Assembly (NCBI RefSeq): GCF_902859765.1
Contig: NZ_CADIJV010000020.1
Coordinates: 1-64,000, forward strand
Source: Achromobacter pulmonis
GTDB lineage: Bacteria > Pseudomonadota > Gammaproteobacteria > Burkholderiales > Burkholderiaceae_B
Length of the DNA: 64,000 nucleotides
Direction of reading: 5' to 3'
The notes under the pieces were generated by a model, which was not told the origin of the DNA, ran no database searches, and saw nothing but the letters and a program-made list of their open reading frames with translations. The position numbers and the translations under genes are program-made. Positions 43,501-52,840 of the stretch are shown one piece after another. Numbering within the stretch: the first letter of the stretch is position 1; each line of letters begins with the position of its first letter.

Positions 43501-43955
43501 TGCCCCCCGTTTACGATGACCGCATGGATGTTGCCTACGCCGGCATGAAGGCGGACCTGGGTTACGACGATGTCGAAACCTGCGCCGCGGCCGGCAGCAT
43601 CGCGCCGGGCGTGATTGTGGGTGACACCACGAACGACCGTATCGTCGCCGGCCCCGGCTCGCGCATCCGCGGCCTGGCCTTGCACACGCATACCATCCCC
43701 CGCGATGGCGGCTACCGCGAGTTCGACGCCGTCAGCGTGCTGCGCGTGCGCCGTGGCTGGGCGAAGGTTGCCAACGGCGGCACCGTCACCAAGGACGGCC
43801 CGGTGAAGTGCGGCGCCGACGGCGCGGTTTCGGACGGCGGCGCCACGCCGGTGCCGAATGCGGTTTTTCGCTCTTCGGCGGTGGACACCGCCGGCGGCAA
43901 GATCGCCTTGATCGAGTTGCACGCGCCGTTCGCAACGGCCTCCGCGGCGCCCTGA
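43497..43955 (+). CDS. Head decoration / cement protein
   Basis: 152 residues. PGVIVGDTTNDRIVAGPGSR, IPRDGGYREFDAVSVLRVRR and NAVFRSSAVDTAGGKIALIE form a beta-rich protein like the structural cement proteins found next to DUF2184 capsid genes. It would bind the shell exterior after expansion. Coupled by ATGA to the upstream gene. Confidence 0.8.
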   Translation: MMPPVYDDRMDVAYAGMKADLGYDDVETCAAAGSIAPGVIVGDTTNDRIVAGPGSRIRGLALHTHTIPRDGGYREFDAVSVLRVRRGWAKVANGGTVTKDGPVKCGADGAVSDGGATPVPNAVFRSSAVDTAGGKIALIELHAPFATASAAP

Positions 43956-43981
43956 TCCCCCGCGCCTTCAAGAACAACCCT

Positions 43982-44003
43982 AGGCCCTTTTGGGGGCCTT
44001 TTT
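43982..44003 (+). terminator. Hairpin before the major capsid gene
   Basis: AGGCCC-TTTT-GGGCCT-like stem followed by five T, 13 bp before the capsid ATG. Terminator-like, though within the late operon; it may stabilise mRNA ends or partly attenuate, and would be overridden by antitermination. Confidence 0.6.
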
Positions 44004-44016
44004 CATTGGGAAAACC

Positions 44017-44976
44017 ATGAGCAAACACGAGCATTACGACGAGGCCGACCTGCCGGCCGTGAAAACCATCGTCGTGGCGCTGGCCGGCATGCGCGAGGAC
44101 GAAGGCCTCTACACCGCGCGCCAGCTGGACTACGTCAAGACGCGCACCTATGACAAGAAGCTGCCGCCCATGGTCGGGCTGCAGCTGGTCCCGATCTCCA
44201 CCGAGGTGCCCGAGTGGGCCGAGACCTTCACGTACTCCATGTACGACGAGGTCGGTATGGCCAAGATCGTCTCGAACTACGCCGATGACCTGCCGCGCGC
44301 GGACGTCAAGGGCCAGGAAAAGATCGCGCAGATCAAGAACATCGGCGATTCGTACGGCTACAGCGTGATGGAACTGCGCGCTGCCGCGGCCAACCGCACC
44401 GACCTGCCGACGCGCAAGTCGATGGCAGCGCGCAAGGCGGTCGAAATCAAGCTGAACCAGATGGCGCTGATCGGCGACACGAAGTTCGGTCTTTACGGCC
44501 TGGTGAACCATCCGAACGTGCCGCTGGTGGTTGGCCTGCACGGTGATTGGCTGAACCCGAGCACGACGGCGGATCAGATCCTGGCCGACCTGGACATGAT
44601 CTACGACGCGGTCCCCAATCAGTCCAAGGATGTGCACAAGCCCACCCGCATCGTCATGCCGACGGAGCAGCGCAGCGTGATTTTCTCGCGGCGCGTGCCC
44701 GATACAAACGGCAAGACGGTGGGCCAGTTCTTCCAGGACAAGCACCCTGGCCTGCAGATCATGGCCGCGTCCGAGTTCAAGGGCGCGGGCGCCGGCGGCA
44801 AGGACCTGATCCTGGCCTACGAGTACAGCGAGGAAAACCTCGCCATGGAACTGCCCATGCCGTTCAACCAACTGGCGGCGCAGGCGCGTGGCCTCGAACT
44901 GGTGGTGCCGTGCCTGGCGCGCGCCGGCGGGGTCGTCATTTACTACCCGCTGTCGATGGCGAAGGGGGAAATCTGA
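44017..44976 (+). CDS. Major capsid protein (DUF2184 type)
   Basis: 319 residues from the ATG at 44017. TARQLDYVKTRTYDKKLPPM, VPEWAETFTYSMYDEVGMAK and KLNQMALIGDTKFGLYGLVN are typical of DUF2184 HK97-fold capsid proteins. Upstream GGGAAAACC gives a moderate ribosome site; an in-frame ATG at 43990 is within the hairpin and unlikely. Confidence 0.92.
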   Translation: MSKHEHYDEADLPAVKTIVVALAGMREDEGLYTARQLDYVKTRTYDKKLPPMVGLQLVPISTEVPEWAETFTYSMYDEVGMAKIVSNYADDLPRADVKGQEKIAQIKNIGDSYGYSVMELRAAAANRTDLPTRKSMAARKAVEIKLNQMALIGDTKFGLYGLVNHPNVPLVVGLHGDWLNPSTTADQILADLDMIYDAVPNQSKDVHKPTRIVMPTEQRSVIFSRRVPDTNGKTVGQFFQDKHPGLQIMAASEFKGAGAGGKDLILAYEYSEENLAMELPMPFNQLAAQARGLELVVPCLARAGGVVIYYPLSMAKGEI

Positions 44977-45359
44977 TGAAGTACTGCGTCAACACCACGA
45001 AGGCCGTCATCAACATCGGCGGGCACACTGTGATCGCTCCGACGACGGGCGCCTGGGTCGACCCGGAGATCCGCGGGGTGCAGGACCTGATCGACCGCGA
45101 ACTGCTGGTCCCGGGCGAGGCGCCGGAAGGGGACAAGGCGCCGAAGAAGGGCGCCGAGGCCGCCCAGGCGGCGCCTGCCGAAGACAAGGAGCCGTCCACG
45201 GTCAAGGAACTGAAAGCCTGGCTGGATGAGCAGGGCGCCCAGTACTCGCCGTCGGCGTCGAAGCCGGAGCTGCAGGGCCTGTACGAAGCCCTGAAGGCCA
45301 CCGCCGCGGGCCAGGGCGGCGAGGACACGCCGGGCGCCGGCGGCTCGCAGGAGTCGTAA
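44976..45359 (+). CDS. Head protein with C-terminal HeH/LEM-like domain
   Basis: 127 residues. The N-terminal 45 residues (YCVNTTKAVINIGGHTVIAP) are beta-rich; a Lys/Ala linker follows, then STVKELKAWLDEQGAQYSPS, a helix-extension-helix (HeH) unit common in phage head or head-tail proteins. It overlaps the capsid stop. Exact role unknown. Confidence 0.7.
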   Translation: MKYCVNTTKAVINIGGHTVIAPTTGAWVDPEIRGVQDLIDRELLVPGEAPEGDKAPKKGAEAAQAAPAEDKEPSTVKELKAWLDEQGAQYSPSASKPELQGLYEALKATAAGQGGEDTPGAGGSQES

Positions 45360-45361
45360 GC

Positions 45362-45748
45362 ATGGCCGCCACCGTCGACGATCTGGATTTCCTGGCGCCG
45401 GCGGTGGCCGGCATGCCGCCAGAGGACAAGGAGCGGGCTCTCGCATTCGCGGCTGGCTACCGCCCGGCCTGCCTTCCAGAAAAGAAGCAGGACGAGGCCC
45501 AGCTGTGGTACGCGGCGTGGCTGCTGTATGGCATCAAGATGCAGCGGTCGGCGGAGGCCGACGGCGTGTTGGCCAGGCCGGGAGTGGTGAGCGAGAAAGA
45601 GGGCGACCTGCAGCGTACCTACGGGCGCGTGGAAGGCGCCGACGACCCCGCCGGCTTCCTCGGCCACTACCAGCAGCTGGCGCGCGTGTGCGCCGTCGGC
45701 GCGGCAACCGTCAGGAGCCATCCCCGTGTCTGTGAAGGCGATCGATAG
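45362..45748 (+). CDS. Head-tail adaptor (DUF4054-like)
   Basis: 128 residues. Helical start (AATVDDLDFLAPAVAGMPPE, DKERALAFAAGYRPACLPEK) followed by a GADDPAGFLGHYQQLARVC helix. Consistent with gp6/DUF4054-type connectors that sit on the portal. Overlaps the next gene by 23 bp. Confidence 0.72.
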   Translation: MAATVDDLDFLAPAVAGMPPEDKERALAFAAGYRPACLPEKKQDEAQLWYAAWLLYGIKMQRSAEADGVLARPGVVSEKEGDLQRTYGRVEGADDPAGFLGHYQQLARVCAVGAATVRSHPRVCEGDR

Positions 45749-46178
45749 AGGCCTGGCGTTGCACGCCCGCCTGGCCAGGTCGTTGCAAGGTCGCGGCGTG
45801 AAGTTCGGCATACAGGCCGATGCCGGCAAGGATCCCGACACGCAGGCGGATCTGCTGGACATAGCGATCTGGAACGAGTTCGGAACCGAGACGATCGAGG
45901 CGCGGCCGGCGATGCGTGACTTTGCGGAGAAGAACGGGGAGGTGCTGGGGCAGGCCATGGATCGAATGGCGACCGCCGTCGAGGATGGCCGGTTGACCAC
46001 CGACCAGGCCCTGGACCAGCTCGGCACGTTTGCCGAGAAGCACCAGAAGGCCCATATCCGCAACTCCAAGAAATGGGCCAAGCCCAATGCGGAGTCGACC
46101 ATTGCCAAGAAAGGCAGCGACGTTCCCTTGATTGATGACGGTCTCCTGGTCAACGCCGTCAGATACCAGAAGGTGTAG
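45726..46178 (+). CDS. Neck / tail-completion protein (HK97 gp10-like)
   Basis: 150 residues. GVKFGIQADAGKDPDTQADL, WNEFGTETIEARPAMRDFAE and IAKKGSDVPLIDDGLLVNAV match phage virion morphogenesis proteins of the gp10/gpS type. It closes the tail end of the connector. Confidence 0.75.
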   Translation: MSVKAIDRGLALHARLARSLQGRGVKFGIQADAGKDPDTQADLLDIAIWNEFGTETIEARPAMRDFAEKNGEVLGQAMDRMATAVEDGRLTTDQALDQLGTFAEKHQKAHIRNSKKWAKPNAESTIAKKGSDVPLIDDGLLVNAVRYQKV

Positions 46179-46182
46179 GTCC

Positions 46183-46596
46183 ATGAGCTTCAGAAAACCT
46201 CATATTGTCCGGACGCGCCTCCCCGGGCGGCGAGAACGCGGCCATTGGATCGAGGGCGAGCCGGGGCCGGAGAAACAGATCTCCGCGTCAGTGCAGCCGG
46301 CAAAGGCGGCCGACTACGAGCAACTGCAGGCGAACCCTGAAGGGCGCCGCGTGCGCGCGGCCGTTCGCGTCTACACCACGGCGCAGTTGGCAGTGGCCGG
46401 TCAGGACTGGACCGGCGGCGACCGACTGGTTTGGGACGCCGCGCCAATGGCGGGCGAATACCTGCTGGTGGGCGTGGCGCCCTGGCAATCCGGCGTCATC
46501 CCGCATTTCCGCTACCTGGCCGTGCTGCTGGCCGACAACGAATTGATGCAAGCCCAGGATTCCCCGGCTACCTGGAACGGGGGCGGACGGGGCTAA
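46183..46596 (+). CDS. Head-closure or neck protein
   Basis: 137 residues from the ATG at 46183. PHIVRTRLPGRRERGHWIEG and PMAGEYLLVGVAPWQSGVIP suggest a beta-barrel stopper or closure protein. The family is not certain; position between gp10-like and the terminator-type gene supports the call. Confidence 0.62.
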   Translation: MSFRKPHIVRTRLPGRRERGHWIEGEPGPEKQISASVQPAKAADYEQLQANPEGRRVRAAVRVYTTAQLAVAGQDWTGGDRLVWDAAPMAGEYLLVGVAPWQSGVIPHFRYLAVLLADNELMQAQDSPATWNGGGRG

Positions 46597-46709
46597 ACGT
46601 CCGCAGGGTCTTTCCCGGGTCCGGCCGGGCATTCCAGGCCACCGGAGAGGGCAGCGCCGAGTCGGCCACGCTGTAGCGTTGGCTGATAGTCCCATCGGCG
46701 CAGAATTCT

Positions 46710-47246
46710 ATGGAACGAGACATGGCACCAGAGGACGCGATTTTCGAGCTGATAGAGGCGGCCGCCGCTGGCGTGCCCGTGATATTTGCCAACGAGAACG
46801 GCAACCGCCCGCGCCAGCCATATATCGCCATGGCGGTGCGCTGGTCGCAAGCCGGCCCCGCCGAGCGGGGCAGCGTCGGTGACGACGGCTTGATGGCAGT
46901 TTCACACCACACGGACGCCATCGTCGAATTGCAGGGCTACGGCGTCGGCGCCTTCGAGGGGCTGGCCGGCATGCAGCTGCGGCTGCAGCACCCCCTCTTT
47001 GAAGATCGGGCCGAAGCGCTGGGCCTGGCTGTGTTCGATCTGGGCCGCCTGGAAAACGTCCCCGTGTTGCGGGATGGCGCCCGCTACGAGCAGCGCGCGG
47101 TGCTCGAGCTTGGCGTCCGGTACGCCACATCCTTTGGGGGCGACACCAGCTTCATTGCCACGGTGGCTGGGGCCGGTGTCACCTCCGGTGGGCTGACGCC
47201 GCCGGTCGAGACGACCTTTTCCGTCACCGATGGCGACGCGCCGTAG
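46710..47246 (+). CDS. Tail terminator-like protein (LIC_12616 type)
   Basis: 178 residues. IFELIEAAAAGVPVIFANEN, GNRPRQPYIAMAVRWSQAGP and a long beta-rich middle end with SFGGDTSFIATVAG. The pattern resembles neck/tail-terminator proteins of myophages. The start may be 46710 or the ATG at 46722; neither has a strong ribosome site. Confidence 0.7.
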   Translation: MERDMAPEDAIFELIEAAAAGVPVIFANENGNRPRQPYIAMAVRWSQAGPAERGSVGDDGLMAVSHHTDAIVELQGYGVGAFEGLAGMQLRLQHPLFEDRAEALGLAVFDLGRLENVPVLRDGARYEQRAVLELGVRYATSFGGDTSFIATVAGAGVTSGGLTPPVETTFSVTDGDAP

Positions 47247-47312
47247 CGTCGCCATCGCCCGTTCTTTCCCTACATGGCCTCCGCCCGGAGGCCGCTTTCA
47301 TTGGAGCCACAT

Positions 47313-48671
47313 ATGGCAAACCTCGATCGGATCGTCAATGTGGCGATCTCCCTGAACACTACAGCCATCAAAGAGCAGAATTTCTCCGACATCCTGGTGC
47401 TGGGCGCGCACGTTCTTTCGGTGAACCGGATCCTGGTGGTTACGGAGGCCTCCGAGCTGCTGGACCTGGGCATCAGCCAGACCGACCCGCTGTACATTGC
47501 GGTGCGCGACGCCTTCAAGCAGATTCCGACGGTGACGCGCGTCTTCGTTGGCCGTCGCCAGGTCGACACGACCCGTGTCACCGTTACGCGCGCCGGCGTC
47601 GCGGACTACGAGGTCACGCTGCGCTGGCGTGCCCAGGACGGCGCGGTGCAATCGGCCTCGCCCAAGTTCACGGGCCTGGCGGCAAGCACGCCTGACGACA
47701 TCGCCGTGGGGCTGGTAGCCGCGATCACCGCGAGCGGCGCTCCCGTGTCCGCCACGTCGGTCGGCGCCGAGGTTTCCATCACCGCCAGCACCGCCGGCAC
47801 CGCCGTGGCCGTCTCGGTCAAGGGAAACCTGTCGGTGGGCGTCCCCACCAGCACGGAAACGCCCACTGCGGCGCTCTCGGCCTGCCTGAAAGAGAGCGGC
47901 GACTGGTATGGCGTCGCGCTGGCCAGTCGCGTCGAAGCGGATGTTCTGGACGCGGCCGAGTGGGTCGAATCCAATGGGCGCCTGTTCGGTGTTTCGAGCG
48001 ACCAAGCCGGGATCATCGACGCGGCGGTCACGGACGACCTGGCTTCGAAGTGCCAGCGGAAGCAGTATTTCCGGACCCACGTTTGGTTCCATGGCCAGGC
48101 CGGCACCGAGGCGCTGGAAGCCGCCGTTACCGCCAACCGCTTCACCTTCTATCCCGGCGGCGAGACGTGGGCCAACACGCGCTTGGCGGGCATCAGCTAT
48201 GACAACCTCAGCGAGGGGCAGGCCCTGGCCGCCCGCGCCAAGAACGCCAACACCTTCGAGCAGATGCGCAACTTCGCCGTGACGCAGAACGGCAAGGTGG
48301 CGGCGGGTGAGTGGATCGACGTGATCCGCGGGCGCGACTGGCTGGCCGAGCAGATCAAGATCGAGGTCGCCACGCAACTGATCAACGCCAACGGCAAGGT
48401 GCCCTTCACTGACGACGGTATCCAGATCCTGGTGACCGGCGTGCGCAAGGCGCTGATGCTCGGCCAGTCACGCGGCCTGGTGGCGCCCGACGAAATGGAC
48501 GCCAGCGGAAAGATGATTCCGGGGTTCGTCATCACGGCGCCGCTGTCGATGAACATTTCCACCAACGACAAGGCCAACCGGATCCTGCGCGACCTCAAGT
48601 TCAGCGCCCGCCTGGCCGGTGCCATCCACGTTGCCGACATCAAGGGCAACCTGACCTACCAGCAACTCTAA
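47313..48671 (+). CDS. Tail sheath protein (DUF3383 type)
   Basis: 452 residues from the ATG at 47313. The N-terminus MANLDRIVNVAISLNTTAIK, the middle SRVEADVLDAAEWVESNGRL and the C-terminal domain (GFVITAPLSMNISTNDKANR, FSARLAGAIHVADIKGNLTY) match DUF3383 sheath proteins, which contract to drive the tube. It defines the phage as a myovirus. Confidence 0.93.
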   Translation: MANLDRIVNVAISLNTTAIKEQNFSDILVLGAHVLSVNRILVVTEASELLDLGISQTDPLYIAVRDAFKQIPTVTRVFVGRRQVDTTRVTVTRAGVADYEVTLRWRAQDGAVQSASPKFTGLAASTPDDIAVGLVAAITASGAPVSATSVGAEVSITASTAGTAVAVSVKGNLSVGVPTSTETPTAALSACLKESGDWYGVALASRVEADVLDAAEWVESNGRLFGVSSDQAGIIDAAVTDDLASKCQRKQYFRTHVWFHGQAGTEALEAAVTANRFTFYPGGETWANTRLAGISYDNLSEGQALAARAKNANTFEQMRNFAVTQNGKVAAGEWIDVIRGRDWLAEQIKIEVATQLINANGKVPFTDDGIQILVTGVRKALMLGQSRGLVAPDEMDASGKMIPGFVITAPLSMNISTNDKANRILRDLKFSARLAGAIHVADIKGNLTYQQL

Positions 48672-48686
48672 GCGGAGAAATCCAGC

Positions 48687-49115
48687 ATGGCTGTGAAAAC
48701 CTATGCACCCAACAGGGTGAAGATCGTGATGGGCGCTATCGCCTTGAGCGGCCTGGCCGAAGACACGTTCGTGACCGTGTCCGAGATCGGCGAGGGAATC
48801 GCCTCCGTCGCCGGCGTCGACGGCGAGGTCGCGCGTTCGATGTCGCGCGATTCGCGCCTGCGCATCACGGTGACGCTGTTGCAGACCAGCACCAGCAACG
48901 CCCTGTTGTCGGCACTGCACCAAGCTGACAAGACGACCGACGGCGATGGCGCGGTGCCGGTCGCCGTTACCGACCTGCGTGGGAAGTCGCTGCACGCGTC
49001 CGACTCTGCGTGGATCGTGAAGACGCCCGACGCGGGGTATGCCGCCAAGGTGGGAACCCGCGAATGGGTCATCGAAACCGGCCCGGCCGTGAACATTGTG
49101 GGGGGTAACACCTGA
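48687..49115 (+). CDS. Tail tube protein (DUF3277 type)
   Basis: 142 residues. VKIVMGAIALSGLAEDTFVT, SMSRDSRLRITVTLLQTSTS and EWVIETGPAVNIVGGNT give a small beta-barrel tube protein. It is paired with the sheath as usual and overlaps the chaperone gene by 1 bp. Confidence 0.88.
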   Translation: MAVKTYAPNRVKIVMGAIALSGLAEDTFVTVSEIGEGIASVAGVDGEVARSMSRDSRLRITVTLLQTSTSNALLSALHQADKTTDGDGAVPVAVTDLRGKSLHASDSAWIVKTPDAGYAAKVGTREWVIETGPAVNIVGGNT

Positions 49116-49594
49116 TGAGCCGCACCAAGCCTTTCCAGATCGGGACGACCACGTTCCACGTCACGAAGTTCGACGCGCTCACCCAGCTCAAGCTGCTGGG
49201 CGACCTGCAAAAAGAGGTCATCCCGTCCGCCGGAGCGCTGTTCGGCGCCGTGATCAGTGAGCCGGGCGAAACCCGCGACGAGCAGGCCATCATGGACGCG
49301 TTGCGCCAGTTGTCCGGCCGCCTGGGCGGGGACGACCTGAAAAAGTGGTTCGGCATGCTGGTGACTCCGGAAAACGTCAGCTTCGAGCTCGACGGCCGGG
49401 AGCCGCAGCCCCTGACCGACGCCCACCGCGGGCTGGCGTTCCAGGATTTCGCCGAAATCCTGGAGTTGATGTACCACGTCCTGATGCACAACTTCTCCGG
49501 CCCTTTGGTGCGCTGGGCCGGCCGCTTTGGTCCGGCCCGCGAGAAGCTGGCGAACCTGTCGGGGTCTTTGATCCCACCTTCGAACGAGAACTGA
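49115..49594 (+). CDS. Tail assembly chaperone, short product
   Basis: 159 residues. FQIGTTTFHVTKFDALTQLK and LAFQDFAEILELMYHVLMHN fit tail-assembly chaperones that coat the tape measure before tube assembly. Its stop at 49594 lies inside a second open frame continuing to the tape measure gene, the classic G/GT layout. Confidence 0.82.
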   Translation: MSRTKPFQIGTTTFHVTKFDALTQLKLLGDLQKEVIPSAGALFGAVISEPGETRDEQAIMDALRQLSGRLGGDDLKKWFGMLVTPENVSFELDGREPQPLTDAHRGLAFQDFAEILELMYHVLMHNFSGPLVRWAGRFGPAREKLANLSGSLIPPSNEN

Positions 49595-49743
49595 TCGTCT
49601 GGCGGCCAATCCTGGCCGGTCATGTCAGCCTTGAAGCCGTGCGCCTGGGGCATGTTGACCTCCTGGACATCATGAAGCTGAACGCGCTCATGGACGCCCG
49701 GGATGCGGCCCAGGAGCAGGCGAATAGGAAGAACAACACATGA
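49561..49743 (+). CDS. Frameshift extension of the chaperone (GT-like)
   Basis: In the -1 frame an ORF continues past the chaperone stop to 49743, encoding RELIVWRPILAGHVSLEAVR and LLDIMKLNALMDARDAAQEQ. The likely slip is at the four-G run 49561-49564 (GGG re-pairing from frame to frame). The extension stop overlaps the tape measure start. The slip site is inferred. Confidence 0.6.
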   Translation, partial: GVFDPTFERELIVWRPILAGHVSLEAVRLGHVDLLDIMKLNALMDARDAAQEQANRKNNT

Positions 49744-52211
49744 CTACTGTTCGTGAACTGGTCACCCTGCTGCGGTACCAGGTGGACGAGGCGGGCCTGA
49801 AGAAGTACGAGGACGCCTACCAGGACGCTCAGGAGGCCATGCGCAAGGCCAGCGCCAAGACGGTGCAGTCGATGCGCCAGGCCCTGACGGGGGCGGTGTT
49901 CAAGCCCGGCGCATGGAGCGTGGGCGCGGGCCGGGCGACGGGCGGCGCACCCGCGCCCACGCTTCCCCGGCCCGCGCAACCTGGCTTGCCTTTGCCCGTG
50001 CGCGCCCCGGCCGCTGGCGCGGCCGGCCTGGGCGTAGCCGCCGCCTTTCCGGTGAACGTCGCTGAGACTCGCGCTCGGATCGGCCAGGTCCAGGCTGCGT
50101 ACGGCACGTTGTTGGCCAGGGCACGGTCCGGCCTTCACATTGTGCGGGAAGTGGGGATTGGCACCTGGGAAGGCATCCGCCTGGGTATTCAAGACGCGCG
50201 GCAGGCACAGGAGCGCATGACGCGCTCGCAGTGGCAGGGCACCCGCGCGGTGAAGGAGCAGGCCGGCGCATTCGCCGGGCTGCGAGGAATTATCGGCGCG
50301 GTCCTCGGCGTTTCGATCGTCAAGAGGATTTTTGGTGATATCGACGCCTGGGGCCAGATGGAAGCCCGCATGAAGCAGGCGACCAGTTCCGCCCAGGAGT
50401 ACGCCGAGGTGGATCAGGAACTGGCGAGGGTGTCGCGCCTGACCTACAAGTCCTATTCGTCGAGCGCAGAGCTATTCGTGCGCACCCGGCGCACCATGGC
50501 GGACCTGGGCAAGACCACGCAGGACACCATCGACGTGACCGAAGGCCTGTCCCTCGGCATGGCCCTGTCCAGCACGAAGGCCCAAGACCAGGAGTCGGTG
50601 ATCTCTTCGGTGACGAAGGCGATCATGCAGAACAAGCTGGGGATGGAGGAGTACAGCACGCTCATGCGTGCGGCACCCCGCCTTCAGGTTGCGCTGGCCG
50701 ACGGCCTGGGCATAACCACCGACAAGCTGCTGGAGCAGGTCAAGGCCGGCAAGCTGACCACCGACACCTTTCTGCCCGCGCTGCAATCCCAGCTGGCAAA
50801 AATGCGCGTCGAAGCGCAGGACATGCCGGTCACAATCGCTGACGCGATGACCGTCTGGAATGACGCGTTCCAGCGGTTTTTCGGGAAGACGCTGACATTC
50901 GGCCGAACCGCGGTGCTGGGCGTTACCCAGTCGATCGAGTTTCTGGCGGACAACATCGCCACCGTGATCAAGCTGCTGGCGATCAGCGGCGGCGCGTGGG
51001 GGCTGGTGAAGCTGCGCGGCTGGCTTCGCCTGGCGTCGTTCCAGTCTGGGGGGCTTGTCCGGTCATTGGTGGCTGCGACGCGCGCGGCAATCGGCCTGGA
51101 TTCGGCCATGGCGCTGCGCCGCGGGCCGGCCGGCGCGGCGCGCATGCTGGCTTACTGGAATCGCACCTTGGCGCCCATGCTGCGCATGGCGGCGGTCCTC
51201 GCCACTATCTACCTGCTGGTGGACGATATCGGCGTGTGGTTCCGCGGGGGCGACTCCGTATTCGGCGACCTGATTGGACCCGTGGAGGATTGGAGGAACG
51301 AAATCGAGGCCGTGAAGGCCGTGTTGGTCCAGGTGAAGGACTTCCTGGGCGGCACGGGCCAGGCGCTGGGGCCCTGGGCGAAGAAGTGGGGCACGATTGC
51401 CGTTATGGCCTACGGCCTGTGGAGGATCCTGAGCCCTGTCCGGGGCCTGATCATGTTCCTGGCCACCAAGGCCGTGCCCTTGCTGTGGAAGGCGTTCGCG
51501 ATGACGCCGATCGGGCGTGTCGTCGCGGTGATTACCGCGGCGCTGTGGCTTATCTGGTCGAACTGGGACCGCATCGTGAAGTTCTTCGTCGATTCCTGGG
51601 ACAGCATCCGCAACGCGGCCAAGGGCACCTTCATGGAGCCGATCATCGAGTACATCGAGGCCATCTGGAAATTCTGGGACGGCATTTTCAAGGGGGTGGT
51701 TGCAGCTTTCACCGGGGATTGGGATGGCGCGATCAAGCACTGGCACAACGCCTTCTCGGGGCTGTGGAAATACTTTGATGAAATCGGCGATCGCATGATG
51801 GCCAAGATCAAGGACATCGGCAAAGCCATCACGGAGTGGATTTCCAAAAAATGGAATGAAGCCACAGAGAAGATCGAAAGCTACCTGCCCGAAATGTTGC
51901 GTGACAAGTCGATGAACGAGGCCGCGCAGGCGAACAATGCATGGTTGAGGGAGAAAATGCCGTGGCTGTCTCCGATCATGGGCAACGCGTACCCCCAGAT
52001 CGACCCAGCCGCGGCGATGCGCGCCGGCGCGAGCGGGCGCGGGCCGGTCACGGTCCAAAACCACGCTGAAGTCACCATCAACGCGCCGAGTGGCGATCCC
52101 AATGCGATTGCAGGCGCCACCCGGCGCGGCATGGAGGCGACCCAGCAGCGCAGCGCTGACGCCATGGCCAGGTTCTTTCAGTTTCCGACCGGCGTCGAAG
52201 CGCCTCGATAG
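49740..52211 (+). CDS. Tape measure protein
   Basis: 823 residues, helical, with the tape-measure domain near residues 200-400 (VSIVKRIFGDIDAWGQMEAR, DTIDVTEGLSLGMALSSTKA, GMEEYSTLMRAAPRLQVALA, DTFLPALQSQLAKMR). Hydrophobic stretches near 410-600 (VIKLLAISGGAWGLVKLRGW) may enter the host membrane. Tyr- and Trp-rich repeats near 610-710. It sets tail length. Predicted length is modest for a myophage tape measure. Confidence 0.92.
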   Translation: MTTVRELVTLLRYQVDEAGLKKYEDAYQDAQEAMRKASAKTVQSMRQALTGAVFKPGAWSVGAGRATGGAPAPTLPRPAQPGLPLPVRAPAAGAAGLGVAAAFPVNVAETRARIGQVQAAYGTLLARARSGLHIVREVGIGTWEGIRLGIQDARQAQERMTRSQWQGTRAVKEQAGAFAGLRGIIGAVLGVSIVKRIFGDIDAWGQMEARMKQATSSAQEYAEVDQELARVSRLTYKSYSSSAELFVRTRRTMADLGKTTQDTIDVTEGLSLGMALSSTKAQDQESVISSVTKAIMQNKLGMEEYSTLMRAAPRLQVALADGLGITTDKLLEQVKAGKLTTDTFLPALQSQLAKMRVEAQDMPVTIADAMTVWNDAFQRFFGKTLTFGRTAVLGVTQSIEFLADNIATVIKLLAISGGAWGLVKLRGWLRLASFQSGGLVRSLVAATRAAIGLDSAMALRRGPAGAARMLAYWNRTLAPMLRMAAVLATIYLLVDDIGVWFRGGDSVFGDLIGPVEDWRNEIEAVKAVLVQVKDFLGGTGQALGPWAKKWGTIAVMAYGLWRILSPVRGLIMFLATKAVPLLWKAFAMTPIGRVVAVITAALWLIWSNWDRIVKFFVDSWDSIRNAAKGTFMEPIIEYIEAIWKFWDGIFKGVVAAFTGDWDGAIKHWHNAFSGLWKYFDEIGDRMMAKIKDIGKAITEWISKKWNEATEKIESYLPEMLRDKSMNEAAQANNAWLREKMPWLSPIMGNAYPQIDPAAAMRAGASGRGPVTVQNHAEVTINAPSGDPNAIAGATRRGMEATQQRSADAMARFFQFPTGVEAPR

Positions 52212-52219
52212 GGGGATTC

Positions 52220-52840
52220 ATGAGCTTTGTGTCTTTGGTGTTCGGTTGGAACGGCGGCAGCAGCATCGGCGTCGTTCCGCTGGATGCCCTGTTGAGCGAG
52301 TCGACATCGCTGGAAAGCCAGGCGACGAGCTACCCGGTGGAAGATGGGCCGCCCGTCACCGACCACGTGGTGCAGGAATCCGAGCGGCTGCAGCTGGACG
52401 GCTGGGTGACTGCCGCCGAGGTTTCGCTGCTCGGCGGGCGCCTCGCCGGCCGGGCTGGCGGGGGCGGCTCCGGAGCCGGTCGTTCGAAGCTCATCAGCGC
52501 CAAGGCCGCGCTGCGGCAGATCCATGCAGACCGCCTGCCCATCACGGTGACCACGGGCCTGGACGTGTACACCGATTTCGTCATGGAGCGGTGCGAGATC
52601 GGCCGCGCTGCTGATGGCGGAGAACGGTTTTCCATCACCGCTGAGTTCAAGAAGATCCGGAAGGTCACCCTGCGGCAGGCGGATATCCCACCGGCCAAGA
52701 CGAGCGGCTCGGCGACGGGCAAGGCAGGAGCGACCAAGACCAACGCCGGCAAGGCGGCGCCGCGCGAGGTCTCGGACCTGAAGAGCGCCACCAGTGGCGC
52801 AGGCAAGAAGGCGAGCGGCATTCTCGGGGGCGGTCAATGA
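52220..52840 (+). CDS. Baseplate Dit-like tail protein
   Basis: 206 residues. SFVSLVFGWNGGSSIGVVPL, TDHVVQESERLQLDGWVTAA and HADRLPITVTTGLDVYTDFV suggest the N-terminal Dit-like domain of myophage hub proteins; a low-complexity Lys/Ala tail follows. Family assignment is tentative; location after the tape measure supports a baseplate role. Confidence 0.68.
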   Translation: MSFVSLVFGWNGGSSIGVVPLDALLSESTSLESQATSYPVEDGPPVTDHVVQESERLQLDGWVTAAEVSLLGGRLAGRAGGGGSGAGRSKLISAKAALRQIHADRLPITVTTGLDVYTDFVMERCEIGRAADGGERFSITAEFKKIRKVTLRQADIPPAKTSGSATGKAGATKTNAGKAAPREVSDLKSATSGAGKKASGILGGGQ

